From NCBI RefSeq assembly GCF_023618015.1, contig NZ_JAJKBJ010000001.1, forward strand, positions 186,001-250,000: DNA of 64,000 bases, given 5' to 3'. Positions 45,209 through 54,362 of this stretch are shown one piece after another. This stretch comes from Legionella maioricensis. Lineage in GTDB: Bacteria; Pseudomonadota; Gammaproteobacteria; Legionellales; Legionellaceae. A program made the position numbers and the translations under genes. Every line of letters starts with the position of its first letter. The first letter of the stretch is position 1. The notes beneath the pieces are model-generated. The model did no database searches. It was not told the DNA's origin and saw only the letters and a list, made by a program, of their open reading frames with translations.

Positions 45209-46534
45209 TCACTCATTGATTTGTGTACTGATAGATGGAAAAACCTTTGTGATAACCCATGTAATGATACAACCTATAACAATAAACACGGCTGCAGGGA
45301 TAAGAGCACTTGGAGGTAAAAATGTAATGGCAGTAAGATTTAAAACCACTGCGAAACAGGGCACAAATAGAGGAATTTTAAATATTTTAGCATCGCTTTT
45401 TTCTTTGCCCTCATCCCATTTAATTTTTACCAAGGCAATACTGCTTAATGAAAATACCAGCAAGACTATAGTACTTGTAGAACTGGCAAGTCCCGCCAAA
45501 GTCCCCGTTAAACTGAATCCCAGGACTAAAGGATATATCAATAAAATTGCAATATAGGGGGTATGAAATTTACTGTGAATCGTCTGCAAAAATTGGGGTA
45601 AAAGATTAGATTTTGACATCCCATAAAGCAAGCGTGATGCTGTAATATAATTTAATAAAGTTGTATTAGAAACCGCGAAAATAGCAATAATTGAAAACAA
45701 GTATTGGGGCATAGCGGGATAGGATTTGCTGACCACATCTAATAGAGGGGAGTCAGAGTGACTCAGTTGGCTAGGGGGAATAATTGCTGTCGCCACCCAA
45801 CTCACAGCAAGATACAAAATCCCAGCTGTTGCGATAGAGGATAATATTGCGCGAGGTATATTTTTTTCTGGCTGTTTGACTTCCTCTGCAACGTTTGCCA
45901 GATCTTCAAACCCTGTGAAAGCAAAAAAGGCTAAAGCCGCACCTTGAAACACATCCCCGATTCTGGGCATTCTTTCTCCGGGAGTGACCATAACCTCGAC
46001 ATGGGTAGTTGCCAAATACCAAAAACCCAAAACCAGCACTATTAATAAACCACTTACCTCCACAGAGGTACTTATTACATTAGCCAGAGATGATTGTTTG
46101 ATTCCACGTAGATTAATTAAAAGCAAGATACTCAAAAAACCAGAGACACCAAGCCAGTTAGGAATATTGAATCCAAAGGTATTAAGATATCCAACAAATG
46201 CATGCGATAAAGTGGACATAGAGAGAATAGTGGCACTAAGGAGCAATAAACCAGCCAGTATCGATAACCATTGGGAATCAAAAGCCTCTTGAATATAAAC
46301 GGAGACTCCGCCACTCCTGGGAAAACGACTGCCGAGTTCGCCGTAAGTCAGTGCTGTGAGAAATACAATTCCCATTGCAATAGCAAATGAAAGCCAGGTT
46401 AATGAACCGGCATGCCCCGCAATTTTTCCTACAATGGCATAAATTCCTGCCCCAAGTATGTCCCCTACCCCATAAATAATTAAAGCACTTAAACCAAGAG
46501 CACGGATCAAACCGGTTGGAGGATCATTCTTCAT
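45209..46534 (-). CDS. APC-family amino acid permease
   Basis: The protein has 441 residues and about 12 transmembrane helices. The first helix carries GVGDILGAGIYAIVGKIAG, the APC substrate-binding GxG-I-Y motif. FFAFTGFEDLANVAEEVKQP matches the helix 6 region and intracellular loop of cationic or general amino acid permeases. It is an inner-membrane importer or exchanger with unknown specificity. The start is supported by AAGGACTTTAAATG. The gene is on the same strand as, but not tightly linked to, its neighbours. Confidence 0.9.
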   Translation of the reverse strand: MKNDPPTGLIRALGLSALIIYGVGDILGAGIYAIVGKIAGHAGSLTWLSFAIAMGIVFLTALTYGELGSRFPRSGGVSVYIQEAFDSQWLSILAGLLLLSATILSMSTLSHAFVGYLNTFGFNIPNWLGVSGFLSILLLINLRGIKQSSLANVISTSVEVSGLLIVLVLGFWYLATTHVEVMVTPGERMPRIGDVFQGAALAFFAFTGFEDLANVAEEVKQPEKNIPRAILSSIATAGILYLAVSWVATAIIPPSQLSHSDSPLLDVVSKSYPAMPQYLFSIIAIFAVSNTTLLNYITASRLLYGMSKSNLLPQFLQTIHSKFHTPYIAILLIYPLVLGFSLTGTLAGLASSTSTIVLLVFSLSSIALVKIKWDEGKEKSDAKIFKIPLFVPCFAVVLNLTAITFLPPSALIPAAVFIVIGCIITWVITKVFPSISTQINE

Positions 46535-46603
46535 TTAAAGTCCTTTTTATATTGGAGAAAACGCAAACACAATATTATAAAAATGGAGTTTTCTATCTAT
46601 TGC

Positions 46604-46930
46604 TTAAACTGAAGCTGTATATTTTAAGCCAATTATAGAGATAAGCAGAAGACTGAGAAACATAAATCTTAGCAGAGATACAGGTTCATGGAGCAATAGA
46701 ATTCCTAATACAGCAGTACCCAACGCCCCTATTCCTACCCATACTCCATAAGCAGTTCCTATAGGGAGAACTTGCACCGCTTTTGCTAATAACAGCATAC
46801 TGCCTACCAATGTTGCCAAAGTGAATAGACTGGGGACTAATTTTGAAAAACCATCGGTGTATTTTAAACCAATTGCCCAGCATACCTCTAAGAGACCTGC
46901 CAAAAACAAGTTAAGCCAAGCTAATAACAT
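46604..46930 (-). CDS. sugE: SMR-family guanidinium exporter (SugE/Gdx)
   Basis: The protein has 108 residues with four transmembrane helices, normal for SMR transporters. AGLLEVCWAIGLKYTDGF carries the essential Glu15 and the W-A-I-G-L-K-Y-T string that separates SugE/Gdx from EmrE. VQVLPIGTAYGVWVGIGALG and a short C-terminal LISIIGLKYT follow. Gdx proteins exchange guanidinium for protons. A guanidine-III riboswitch lies directly upstream, which supports this substrate. AAAGGAAC is the ribosome site. Confidence 0.95.
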   Translation of the reverse strand: MLLAWLNLFLAGLLEVCWAIGLKYTDGFSKLVPSLFTLATLVGSMLLLAKAVQVLPIGTAYGVWVGIGALGTAVLGILLLHEPVSLLRFMFLSLLLISIIGLKYTASV

Positions 46931-46958
46931 GATTGTTCCTTTTTCAAAATAATAAAAA

Positions 46959-47000
46959 GGCGTCGTCTTATCTTAACCAGGTACGGCGCGTCTCGTCCGG
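46959..47000 (-). promoter_or_regulatory. Guanidine-III riboswitch (ykkC-III) controlling sugE
   Basis: On the minus strand the 42 bases from 47000 to 46959 begin CCGGACGAGACGCGCCGTAC and continue with CTGGTTAAGATAAGACGACG. From memory of the published Thermobifida guanidine-III aptamer this matches at about 34 of 41 positions. It keeps the GGACGAG, GCGCCGTACC and AAGAC cores. The CCGG/CTGG stem keeps pairing through a G-U, and the GCGCCGT/ACGACGC pseudoknot helix has one C-A mismatch. It ends 28 bases before the sugE start, so it probably controls access to the ribosome site and opens with guanidinium. Confidence 0.85.
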
Positions 47001-47065
47001 AACACTTTTTCATAGTATAACTAACCAAATGTAAACTCCAGGCTTATCTACTAAGTCTTTTATGA

Positions 47066-47332
47066 TTATTTATAACCCGCTAGATATCTCCTTACAAGCT
47101 GATAAATAAAAACAGCTAAATAAGCTTGGCCACAGAAGGCCTCTATCCAGGCCAGGCATTGCATGCTCGAGCTTGTAGCTATCACATCGCCAAACCCCAC
47201 AGTGGTTAACCTGCGGAAGGAACAATAAATTGCCCTGGTCTGTGGATAAGATTCAAAACCCAATATCGATTGGGGATAGCGTGAATACATTAGGTGTTTA
47301 AAGTCCTGCTTATCACGGCGCCAGCCAAGCAA
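47066..47332 (-). pseudogene. Remnant of a potassium channel gene
   Basis: The last about 50 codons contain the K+ channel selectivity filter and inner helix: SFRRLTTVGFGDVIATSSSM and LAWIEAFCGQAYLAVFIYQL, as in Ion_trans_2 channels (FSFVTLTTVGYGD ... EAxxGQLYLAVLIA). The preceding transmembrane helix is missing, and the first 26 codons merely overlap the neighbouring gene in another frame. The filter has a short basic insert (SFRR). It is most likely a decayed 3' fragment. Confidence 0.65.
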
Positions 47333-47709
47333 ACACCCGCAGTTGTCAAACCTATTGCTACTGCTGGTTTAAAAAAATTATAGTGATTGGGCTTTTTCTC
47401 TATTTCATTCAGTTTAGGTTCTTGCTGCAGGATAAGATCATGCGACGGACTTGCGTTCACCAGAACTCCTGGGCGCGCTATAACTTTAATTGTCGAGGTA
47501 AAACCATTTTTTTTTGCTTCTATGAGGTACTCTCCCTTCGGGACATTGAAAAAGCCAAAGCCGCCATCCAGTGAAGTAGCTTGTAAGAATCGGATAAGAG
47601 GATTGGTTTTATCAATAAATGGGAAAATAGCAAAATAAAAGGGATTTACGTTTACATTCGGAGATAAAGTGACTTTAACACCAGCAACGCCTTGGGGAAT
47701 ATCATCCAT
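47290..47709 (-). CDS. Carboxypeptidase-regulatory-like domain protein, possibly 5'-truncated
   Basis: The protein has 139 residues if started at ATG 47709. Residues about 5-80 look like a CarboxypepD-regulatory/Ig-like fold: GVAGVKVTLSP, then GGFGFFNVPKGEYLIEAKK and GFTSTIKV. A C-terminal hydrophobic helix (AVAIGLTTAGVCLAGAVI) would anchor it. The open frame continues about 15 codons upstream of this ATG with plausible coding sequence (IAATITLPNTT) but ends at a TAA without a start, and no signal peptide is found. The 5' end may therefore have been lost. It lies in a decayed stretch beside a channel remnant and a repeat. Confidence 0.5.
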   Translation of the reverse strand: MDDIPQGVAGVKVTLSPNVNVNPFYFAIFPFIDKTNPLIRFLQATSLDGGFGFFNVPKGEYLIEAKKNGFTSTIKVIARPGVLVNASPSHDLILQQEPKLNEIEKKPNHYNFFKPAVAIGLTTAGVCLAGAVISRTLNT

Positions 47710-48063
47710 GGTGGTATTAGGAAGTGTAATGGTTGCAGCAATCTGACGGCTTTAGGATCTTCAGTAATTCCCATAGCCCAGGAAAGAACTTTACAAGCCA
47801 GGTTTGAAGGAACCTGAAAAGAATAACCTCTGGGAATCCAGTACTACTTTCAAACAAAACTCCGCCAATTGCTTCGCTATGCTCGCAACGACGGGATTTT
47901 TTCCTTAGCTTGACGGCTTTGGCCAAGTGGCCCGCCCTGTTACGCTTTAGCTATTATCACCCAAAAGACGAAATATTGACTATAATTTAATCAAGATACA
48001 CCACTCAAAAACTCACTAAATTGTTCACACTTTTATCTGACGTTTTTGCTAGGGAGAATTGTG
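47710..48063. other. Non-coding region with a dispersed repeat
   Basis: About 350 bases. It contains a GC-rich GCTTCGCTATGCTCGCAACGACGGG repeat (about 47870-47895), a common intergenic type. A 69-codon minus-strand frame over it (KKSRRCEHSEAI...) is translated repeat and is not counted as a gene. Confidence 0.55.
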
Positions 48064-49200
48064 ATGTACTACATCAAAGTTAATGATGAGCTAATACCGG
48101 TAACCCCAAGTGATTTAATTTCTCAACTGCAAGACATTCAAGCCCGTTTTGACTTGGAACCCCTTAGTAATGATTTACTTGCTTTAGCACAAATAGACCG
48201 AGAGTTCGATTTCCAGCTTACTTTCTTTCATCCTGAAAGTGACAACCCTTTTCATCAAGGGGTTGCGCGACAACTGGAACAATTACGCAGTAAATTGGAT
48301 GAAGCTCTAAATGCTCAACAGAAGGAGCTCGCTCAAAATCCATACCCCTTAAAACCAAACAAGCCCGATGAACCAAGCCGATGGATGCCCAATCCTAATT
48401 ATGTTGAATACGATCCCTCTTATATTGGCGGTGGTGGGTACGTTGGCGGCGACAGTGAGTCCAAAGAAATTCCTAATGAAAACTACGATAATGAAATGAT
48501 CTCTTACAATCAGGAAATGACCCAATATCGAATAGATCTGCAAAACTATGAACCTGAATGCACCAGGATTGATAAAGTAAGAGCAGAAATAAAAGGACGT
48601 CACGCCCAAATCATACTGCCACTTGAGGAAGCTATCCAATCCAATGAAATATTACAGAATCTTCAACAAAATGTTACAAAGTACGACTGGACTCTGCTCA
48701 ATAATGATATAACCAATAGAATTGGACTAGCAGCAACCGATAGAACTGGTTATAAGCAAGCAATAATAAATAAGATAACGGCTGTATGTTTTGATAAGAC
48801 GCTATCAGATACAGATAAAGTTGATACTCTTCGATCTTTCTTGCAGAACGCTTATATTTGGGCAAATGAAGTAAATAGCAAGGGATTAAAAACGAGTATT
48901 GGCCAAGTGCTTGAAAATACTTTTCAGGCTAATGTTCCTCAAAAACATCAATCTACCAATGTATTTAACTCGGGAATAAGTTTTATTAGTAATCTAGGCG
49001 ATCGCGGTATAGGAAAACTATCACGGTTCGTTGAAGAAACGGGATTTAAAACCAACCTTTCCGACGAGGAATATCTGGATAAAATACAACAAAAAGCTAA
49101 TGAGTGCGCAACCCAATATGAGGTGGATTATAGTTATCACAATTTATCCCAGAATTTTGAATTGACAGACAACAATCCCGATCTGCCAATGAATTTATAA
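48064..49200 (+). CDS. Hypothetical protein, effector-like orphan
   Basis: The protein has 378 residues from ATG 48064, 8 bases after AGGGAG; a TTG start six codons earlier is less likely. There is no signal peptide or membrane helix. The N-terminal about 95 residues are alpha-helical; a Pro/Tyr/Gly-rich linker follows (NPNYVEYDPSYIGGGGYVGG); the remaining about 230 residues are helical with coiled-coil tendency. No known domain is recognised. The composition and architecture are like those of lineage-specific Legionella proteins. Confidence 0.6.
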   Translation: MYYIKVNDELIPVTPSDLISQLQDIQARFDLEPLSNDLLALAQIDREFDFQLTFFHPESDNPFHQGVARQLEQLRSKLDEALNAQQKELAQNPYPLKPNKPDEPSRWMPNPNYVEYDPSYIGGGGYVGGDSESKEIPNENYDNEMISYNQEMTQYRIDLQNYEPECTRIDKVRAEIKGRHAQIILPLEEAIQSNEILQNLQQNVTKYDWTLLNNDITNRIGLAATDRTGYKQAIINKITAVCFDKTLSDTDKVDTLRSFLQNAYIWANEVNSKGLKTSIGQVLENTFQANVPQKHQSTNVFNSGISFISNLGDRGIGKLSRFVEETGFKTNLSDEEYLDKIQQKANECATQYEVDYSYHNLSQNFELTDNNPDLPMNL

Positions 49201-49313
49201 TAATGAGCCATGACAACTGGCTTTGACGTCCCATGACTCGTCCATGGGACATGATTTTGTGAATACTTCACAGGATGACACTCATTAAAAACCCGATGTG
49301 CCAATAACAAGTA

Positions 49314-50567
49314 TTATCCGGCTGTTTGAGCTTGCCCCAAGTGCCATATTAGACCATAAGGTGAAGGGCCATTAGTTATATAATAAGGAAAGAAATTATT
49401 ATTTTCTGAACTGGGTTGAATCTTTAAAGAACCCGTATACCCCACGTAGGGGGTCATGTAATTACCATACATTTCAGTACCATCATGAGGGCTATCTGCA
49501 TAAACTTCAGTTCCAGCACTAAAATATTTAGGCAGGTCATTAATTGAGGGGTAAATACTGTCAGCATAATAGCCTAATAATACACTGACGCTGTTTGCAG
49601 CATTGGGGCCCGAAGAATTATGTGTAACCAGTGTTAGATAATAGGCAGGACTATTTAAATATTGACTTAGCGTGGTGTGGGTCACTTGGAAAATATAATC
49701 CAGACTTGTATTAGTGGGACTACCTAATACAGGAGTATTAGGAAATTGAACAAAATTAGGACACTCAACATTATAACAAGAGTTATTTCCATAATTATCA
49801 ACACTGGCAAAAACAAAGATACTGGTGGAAGCAGGATCAGTAAAATAAGCACTGGCAATAATTCCAAACTCTGTTGAATAAGTAGGAATCGCTTGTTGAT
49901 AGGTATTGTTTGTAAACCAAAACTGATCCAGTGAATGATCTGAGAAATTATTACTTCTTACGGTTTGATTTTGTGGGCCTTTGAAATACGCTTGATTGGC
50001 TTCTGTTAAAATACTAATCAGATTACCTGAATCATCTTCACCTAACTGATACGAATAGCCTCCATGGGGTGGTTTCCCTACTGCTGGAGCTTGTTTTTTA
50101 TTAGCTTGCCTGGAAGTAAGCATCACTTTGGAGGGGCGTAAAATAGCAACACCCCCTATTGGGCATTGGCTGGCAGAATTGAAATCGAAATTCTCCCCCA
50201 TTTTTTTTAATGCGTTTAAGTTATCTTTAGTAGCTTTTTTTATTGCTGACAACATATTTTGGGTTAATACAGGATTGTCGATTAAGGCAGGTTGCTCAGC
50301 AAAAGGGATACAATCTACAGTGTAATGGTTTTTATTTATGGTTTTTAAAATATGAATTTTCTTATAGTAAGCAATCGTTTTTAATAGTCGCTTTTTTAAA
50401 GCAGTCGTTTCTGGCTGATAGTTTGCAATCGTTTTTACATAGTTTTGCAATTCTAAAGAATGGGTGATGCTTGGGCTACCACTTGGTGCTGAAAAATTAT
50501 CTGCATGAGCAGTAACTGATATAAAACAGTTCGCTATAAGAAAGAGAAAAGAGATACATAGTTTCAT
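49314..50567 (-). CDS. Secreted neprosin-family protein
   Basis: The protein has 417 residues with a signal peptide ending near AHA. The C-terminal about 230 residues match the neprosin (DUF239) fold: IIASAYFTDPASTSIFVFAS, the diagnostic CYNVECPNFVQF (compare GCYNxxCpGFVQ), and SVSVLLGYYADSIYPSI. Neprosins are glutamic prolyl endopeptidases found in plants and some bacteria; two Glu residues are catalytic. Candidates are the Glu in STEFGIIAS and one in the AGTEVYAD segment. The N-terminal about 170 residues resemble an activation propeptide. It would be exported to the periplasm or beyond. Confidence 0.75.
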   Translation of the reverse strand: MKLCISFLFLIANCFISVTAHADNFSAPSGSPSITHSLELQNYVKTIANYQPETTALKKRLLKTIAYYKKIHILKTINKNHYTVDCIPFAEQPALIDNPVLTQNMLSAIKKATKDNLNALKKMGENFDFNSASQCPIGGVAILRPSKVMLTSRQANKKQAPAVGKPPHGGYSYQLGEDDSGNLISILTEANQAYFKGPQNQTVRSNNFSDHSLDQFWFTNNTYQQAIPTYSTEFGIIASAYFTDPASTSIFVFASVDNYGNNSCYNVECPNFVQFPNTPVLGSPTNTSLDYIFQVTHTTLSQYLNSPAYYLTLVTHNSSGPNAANSVSVLLGYYADSIYPSINDLPKYFSAGTEVYADSPHDGTEMYGNYMTPYVGYTGSLKIQPSSENNNFFPYYITNGPSPYGLIWHLGQAQTAG

Positions 50568-50633
50568 TTGACCAAATTCCTTTTGTAAAGTTTAGCTTGC
50601 CAATTTAGGCCTCATATTCATGATCGTCCGTAT

Positions 50634-51476
50634 TCAGTTAAGAGTAATAGCTCTCACACATCTCACACTGTTATAGAATGTTTTAAAAACACTAAGTTGA
50701 TTGCCATTATCAAAAAACTGGAACCAGGCACTATTTTCATCATTCTCAGTAGAACTCCAATAAACCGCATTCATGAAACCCGAAATAGCGGCTTGATTTG
50801 TATAAAGACAATTCAGTTGCTCTTTTGCAGGTAAAAACCAGTCATTGTATCCATTGATTGTTCCTAAACAAAGGTTTACTGCCGAATTGGTTATTCCTGC
50901 GCCTATAATTAAATTACTATTACTGGCACCATCAACGGTGCTTTGTGCTCCAGTAGCAGTACCAAAGCCACCCCAGGGTATTCCATTAATACTATCGTTC
51001 GTTGCGGCAATAAGATTCATATAGGGAGCTCCTCCCAAGCAAGCGACAACTCCCCCCCCGTAACTGGCTCCTATTGGTGGAAATAAAATAATCGTTTTAG
51101 GAACGGTATTGCTCACCGAAAACAAACAATACCCATTACTGGAAGGCGTGCAGTCAATCCCCAAGTTTGCCAGGGTATGTTGAGAATTAATTTTAATTCC
51201 GGCAAAGGGATAAACATGATTAGGCACAGTGGTGGTAATGTTTAAGTTTAATGCTGAAACAGTATAGTTCTGACAACTAAGAGCGGCTTTTCCATTGAGG
51301 CAGAGAGTGATATTCGCAACATTGGGGGCTCCTGTGGCAATAACATTAAATAACAAGCCACTGCCAGCATGATTGGCTTGACCTATTGACCAAGCGAATA
51401 AAAAACTGGCTATAACGGATAGTTTCTTCACTAGTGCAGAAGATAGTTTACTGACTCGCTTCTTGTTTTCCCTCAC
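50634..51476 (-). CDS. Exported DUF1566/Lcl C-terminal-domain protein
   Basis: The protein has 280 residues. After a basic N-terminus a signal segment ends at GQA. Residues about 37-120 form a beta-rich domain with two Cys pairs (LCLNGKAALSCQNY, IDCTPSSNGYC). Residues about 150-278 are a DUF1566 domain: WGGFGTATGAQSTVDGASNS, DWFLPAKEQLNCLYTNQAAI, YWSSTENDENSAWFQFF and the closing SVRCVRAI. This domain occurs at the C-terminus of the Legionella collagen-like adhesin Lcl and in many surface proteins. No collagen repeats are present here. A surface or secreted binding role is likely. Confidence 0.8.
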   Translation of the reverse strand: MRENKKRVSKLSSALVKKLSVIASFLFAWSIGQANHAGSGLLFNVIATGAPNVANITLCLNGKAALSCQNYTVSALNLNITTTVPNHVYPFAGIKINSQHTLANLGIDCTPSSNGYCLFSVSNTVPKTIILFPPIGASYGGGVVACLGGAPYMNLIAATNDSINGIPWGGFGTATGAQSTVDGASNSNLIIGAGITNSAVNLCLGTINGYNDWFLPAKEQLNCLYTNQAAISGFMNAVYWSSTENDENSAWFQFFDNGNQLSVFKTFYNSVRCVRAITLN

Positions 51477-51695
51477 AAAATGCCTCTTTCAATACTTTAA
51501 AAAAATAACGTTATCAGAAAGTATTGAAAAATTATATAGGTTTATCAAGGACGATTTTTAATTCAGAATATTGCTTCGAGATAATGTCTAACCATAAATT
51601 ATGCTATACACTTAAAACACTTAAACACAGAATAATTTTGCAAAATTTGTTTTTAATTGATACAATTGCATTTTAATTAAACTGAAAGTACCTAA

Positions 51696-52121
51696 ATGAG
51701 ACGATCCATTTTTCAACCAGCAAAACACCGTGTTCCTTTCCAAGAATATATGCACGATCTTTTAAAAGAGGCCACCCGAATTAATAAAAATTCTAACGGG
51801 GACCAACGTTATAGCAGTGCGCAACTTGAAATAGCACTTCTTTCTTTTTGTGATTTCAAAGCGTTAAAAAATGAAATGGATCCTGATATTGAAGTCGATT
51901 TTTCCAATGTTACCCTGCAATATGATTCGCAAGCAGGCTTCGACTGGCTGGATTTGTCGGTTAGTTATAAAGATCCGGACGCCATTTCTTATTTTCAAGA
52001 AAATTTGGAAAAGGATAGTAATTTTAAAAAAGTTTATGAGGCATATAAGCAATATATTAGACCAGATTGTGCATTACAGAATTATGAAGAAATAACCAGC
52101 CCCCCCTCTTTAAAAAAATAA
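51696..52121 (+). CDS. Hypothetical cytosolic protein
   Basis: The protein has 141 residues with no signal peptide or membrane helix. A basic N-terminus (RRSIFQPAKHRVPFQEYM) is followed by an acidic alpha/beta body (MDPDIEVDFSNVTLQYDS). The ribosome site is weak (TGAAAG). No family is recognised. The gene stands alone. Confidence 0.5.
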   Translation: MRRSIFQPAKHRVPFQEYMHDLLKEATRINKNSNGDQRYSSAQLEIALLSFCDFKALKNEMDPDIEVDFSNVTLQYDSQAGFDWLDLSVSYKDPDAISYFQENLEKDSNFKKVYEAYKQYIRPDCALQNYEEITSPPSLKK

Positions 52122-52250
52122 TGGAGTTAACAGGAAATCCTTCTAGGCACAAACTGAGTATAGAAGACGATAATATGTAATGACCTAACCTTAATAAAAA
52201 TCATGGTGGGAACTGCTAAAATTATAGTTATATGAATAAAAATAGGGACC

Positions 52251-52604
52251 ATGATGCAAAGGATTAAAGTGTTCCTCCAGGCTTTATTTTGTATTTACTT
52301 ACTTCTGATTTCAGAGTCTGGATTCTCTTGTGCGTGCTTTAACTTCTATCACCTACAGACCTTATTCATTAATCAGCCTAACGTCTCTTGTCAAATGAAT
52401 ACGCAGGGCATTATCGTAATGGTTCTAATCACCAATGGAAAAGATATAGCCTATAGCAATCCGGAAAGATGTGAAATTCGAGCTCTTTATCATAATATTT
52501 CCAGGCAATATGCCCCTTTTTCAAATGAAAATAGTGAGTGCATCAACGAGCTAATGACCGCCTGTCAAAACCTGGGGGTACCAGTAATTAATAATAATCT
52601 ATAG
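52251..52604 (+). CDS. Small secreted Cys-containing protein
   Basis: The protein has 117 residues; adjacent ATGs at 52251 and 52254 follow TAGGGACC. A signal peptide ends around SGFS. The mature part has several Cys (CACF, VSCQM, ERCEI, SECINE, TACQN), suggesting disulfides in the periplasm or outside. No family is recognised. Confidence 0.55.
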   Translation: MMQRIKVFLQALFCIYLLLISESGFSCACFNFYHLQTLFINQPNVSCQMNTQGIIVMVLITNGKDIAYSNPERCEIRALYHNISRQYAPFSNENSECINELMTACQNLGVPVINNNL

Positions 52605-52768
52605 AGAGTCCCCACTTAATAAATTAGAGGTCCTATTGAAATCTGATGCATTTTTAGCTTTGTTATATCCAAAATATGACTTAAATGTGTGCTAAATGAA
52701 TAAATATTGAAAAACAAGCCAATAAAAAGTTGCTTTAAACTCAATCTTGTGTAAAATTTGCTTCGATT

Positions 52769-54133
52769 ATGAACAGTAAATTAATTTACACAATATTAAG
52801 TATAGTTTATCTTACGTTCAGATTCGTGGTGCTTATGCCCCATGAAAAAGTTCCAGGGACAATAGTACCTCCTAAAAAAGAAGTCACTCAAACCCAACCT
52901 TTAAAGAAACCAACAGTAAAGAAGAATACTTCGGATAAGGTTGCGTTAAAGGAAGAGACTCCTCAAAAAAATGCTTCCCCTAAGAGTAAAAATGCTCCGC
53001 CTAAGAGCAAAAATACTTCTCATAAAGGGAAAAGTATTGCTCATAAAAAGAAAAGTACTTCTCATAAGCGCAAAGAAAAAGTCATTATAAAAAGCAGTGC
53101 TGCAAATCTTGCTTTAACAAAAATATCTTTTGATGAATTGCCTGGCTGGGATAAAGCCGATGTTAAAAAGTCTTTATCAGCATTCCAGTTGTCATGTGAA
53201 ACATTCTTAAAGCAGAAACCCTCCCATGCAACTGGCTCCAAGCACATTAAATTAAAAGCTGGGGACTGGCATCCAGCATGTAAAGCAGCTGTCGCCCTTG
53301 ATTCAATCTCGGAAGATACAGCAAGAACATTTTTTGAAAAGTGGTTTCATCCTCTTGAGTTTGAACAAAAAAAGCCCGTTCATGGCTTATTTACAGGTTA
53401 CTACATGCCCCAGCTGAAAGGCAGTTTAAAAAGAACTTCTGAATTCAGTACACCCATTTATGGATTACCCAAGAGAGCAAGCCAAAAACATTATACTCGT
53501 GAACAAATAGATAATGGGGTTTTAAATAAAAAAGCACCTGTAATTGCCTGGATTCACAGCCCTATTGAACGACTTTTCTTGGAAATAGAGGGTTCTGGCG
53601 TTATTCAACTAACTAATGGTAAAAATATATATCTAGGATATGCCGGTGAAAACGGCGCTCCCTATACTTCAATTGGAAAGGTGCTGATCAATAAAGGAAT
53701 CATGACTAAGCATAATGCGTCGAAAGCCGCCATTATACGCTATTTGGAAAGTCATGCTGATATAGCAAATAATATCATCCACAAAAACAAGTCCTTTGTT
53801 TTCTTTGAAAATTTAAAAAGACCCGTTGCTATTGGCGCTCAAGATATGACTCTTACTCCAGGTTATTCGTTAGCCATTGATAAAAAATGGATCCCCCTTG
53901 GGGCACCACTTTGGCTAGACACCAAGCGACCCGTGCAAAAAAGTAATGAGAAACAATTCCAACGCCTTATGATTGCTCAAGATACTGGTGGGGCAATTCG
54001 CGGATTTATGCGCGGTGACATCTATTGGGGATCCGGAAAAATTGCAACATTTCTTGGCGAACATATGAAAAATAAAGGGCATTATTGGTTACTGCTTCCT
54101 AAACATATTTTTAACAGGCTAGCCAAACAATAA
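52769..54133 (+). CDS. mltA: Membrane-bound lytic murein transglycosylase A (MltA)
   Basis: The protein has 454 residues. An N-terminal hydrophobic segment (LIYTILSIVYLTFRFVVLM) looks like a signal anchor. Residues about 33-105 form a Lys/Ser/Pro-rich linker with repeats of the type [ST]HK[GKR]K and PKSKN. The enzyme part has the MltA blocks GLFTGYYMPQLKGSL, RLFLEIEGSGVIQL, GENGAPYTSIGK and VFFENLKRPVAIGAQ. The 3D domain is intact with AQDTGGAIRGFMRGDIYWG, including the catalytic Asp. It trims peptidoglycan glycan strands. It has no lipobox, so anchoring is through the N-terminal helix. It is the second MltA-type gene in the window. Confidence 0.92.
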   Translation: MNSKLIYTILSIVYLTFRFVVLMPHEKVPGTIVPPKKEVTQTQPLKKPTVKKNTSDKVALKEETPQKNASPKSKNAPPKSKNTSHKGKSIAHKKKSTSHKRKEKVIIKSSAANLALTKISFDELPGWDKADVKKSLSAFQLSCETFLKQKPSHATGSKHIKLKAGDWHPACKAAVALDSISEDTARTFFEKWFHPLEFEQKKPVHGLFTGYYMPQLKGSLKRTSEFSTPIYGLPKRASQKHYTREQIDNGVLNKKAPVIAWIHSPIERLFLEIEGSGVIQLTNGKNIYLGYAGENGAPYTSIGKVLINKGIMTKHNASKAAIIRYLESHADIANNIIHKNKSFVFFENLKRPVAIGAQDMTLTPGYSLAIDKKWIPLGAPLWLDTKRPVQKSNEKQFQRLMIAQDTGGAIRGFMRGDIYWGSGKIATFLGEHMKNKGHYWLLLPKHIFNRLAKQ

Positions 54134-54362
54134 AGCCACTAAGGGTAATCAGTTAACGCGTGTGATTACATCATGTGTCCAATTACAGCTCAATGTTCGT
54201 CTGATTAAACTATAGGAATCGTTGATTGTGACAGTTGAGTAGACCCACTGGAGCTGTGGCGCCAAAAGAGTGATTCAACTACCATGCAATAGGGTTTGCT
54301 CCTGAACTTGCTTGAGAAAATAATAAAATCAAAGCAGTAAAAAGTATAATTTGCACGGGTCA

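Noticed and set aside
47717..47926. 69-codon minus-strand frame with CEHSEAI
   Set aside because: Same reason: it is a translated GC-rich intergenic repeat.
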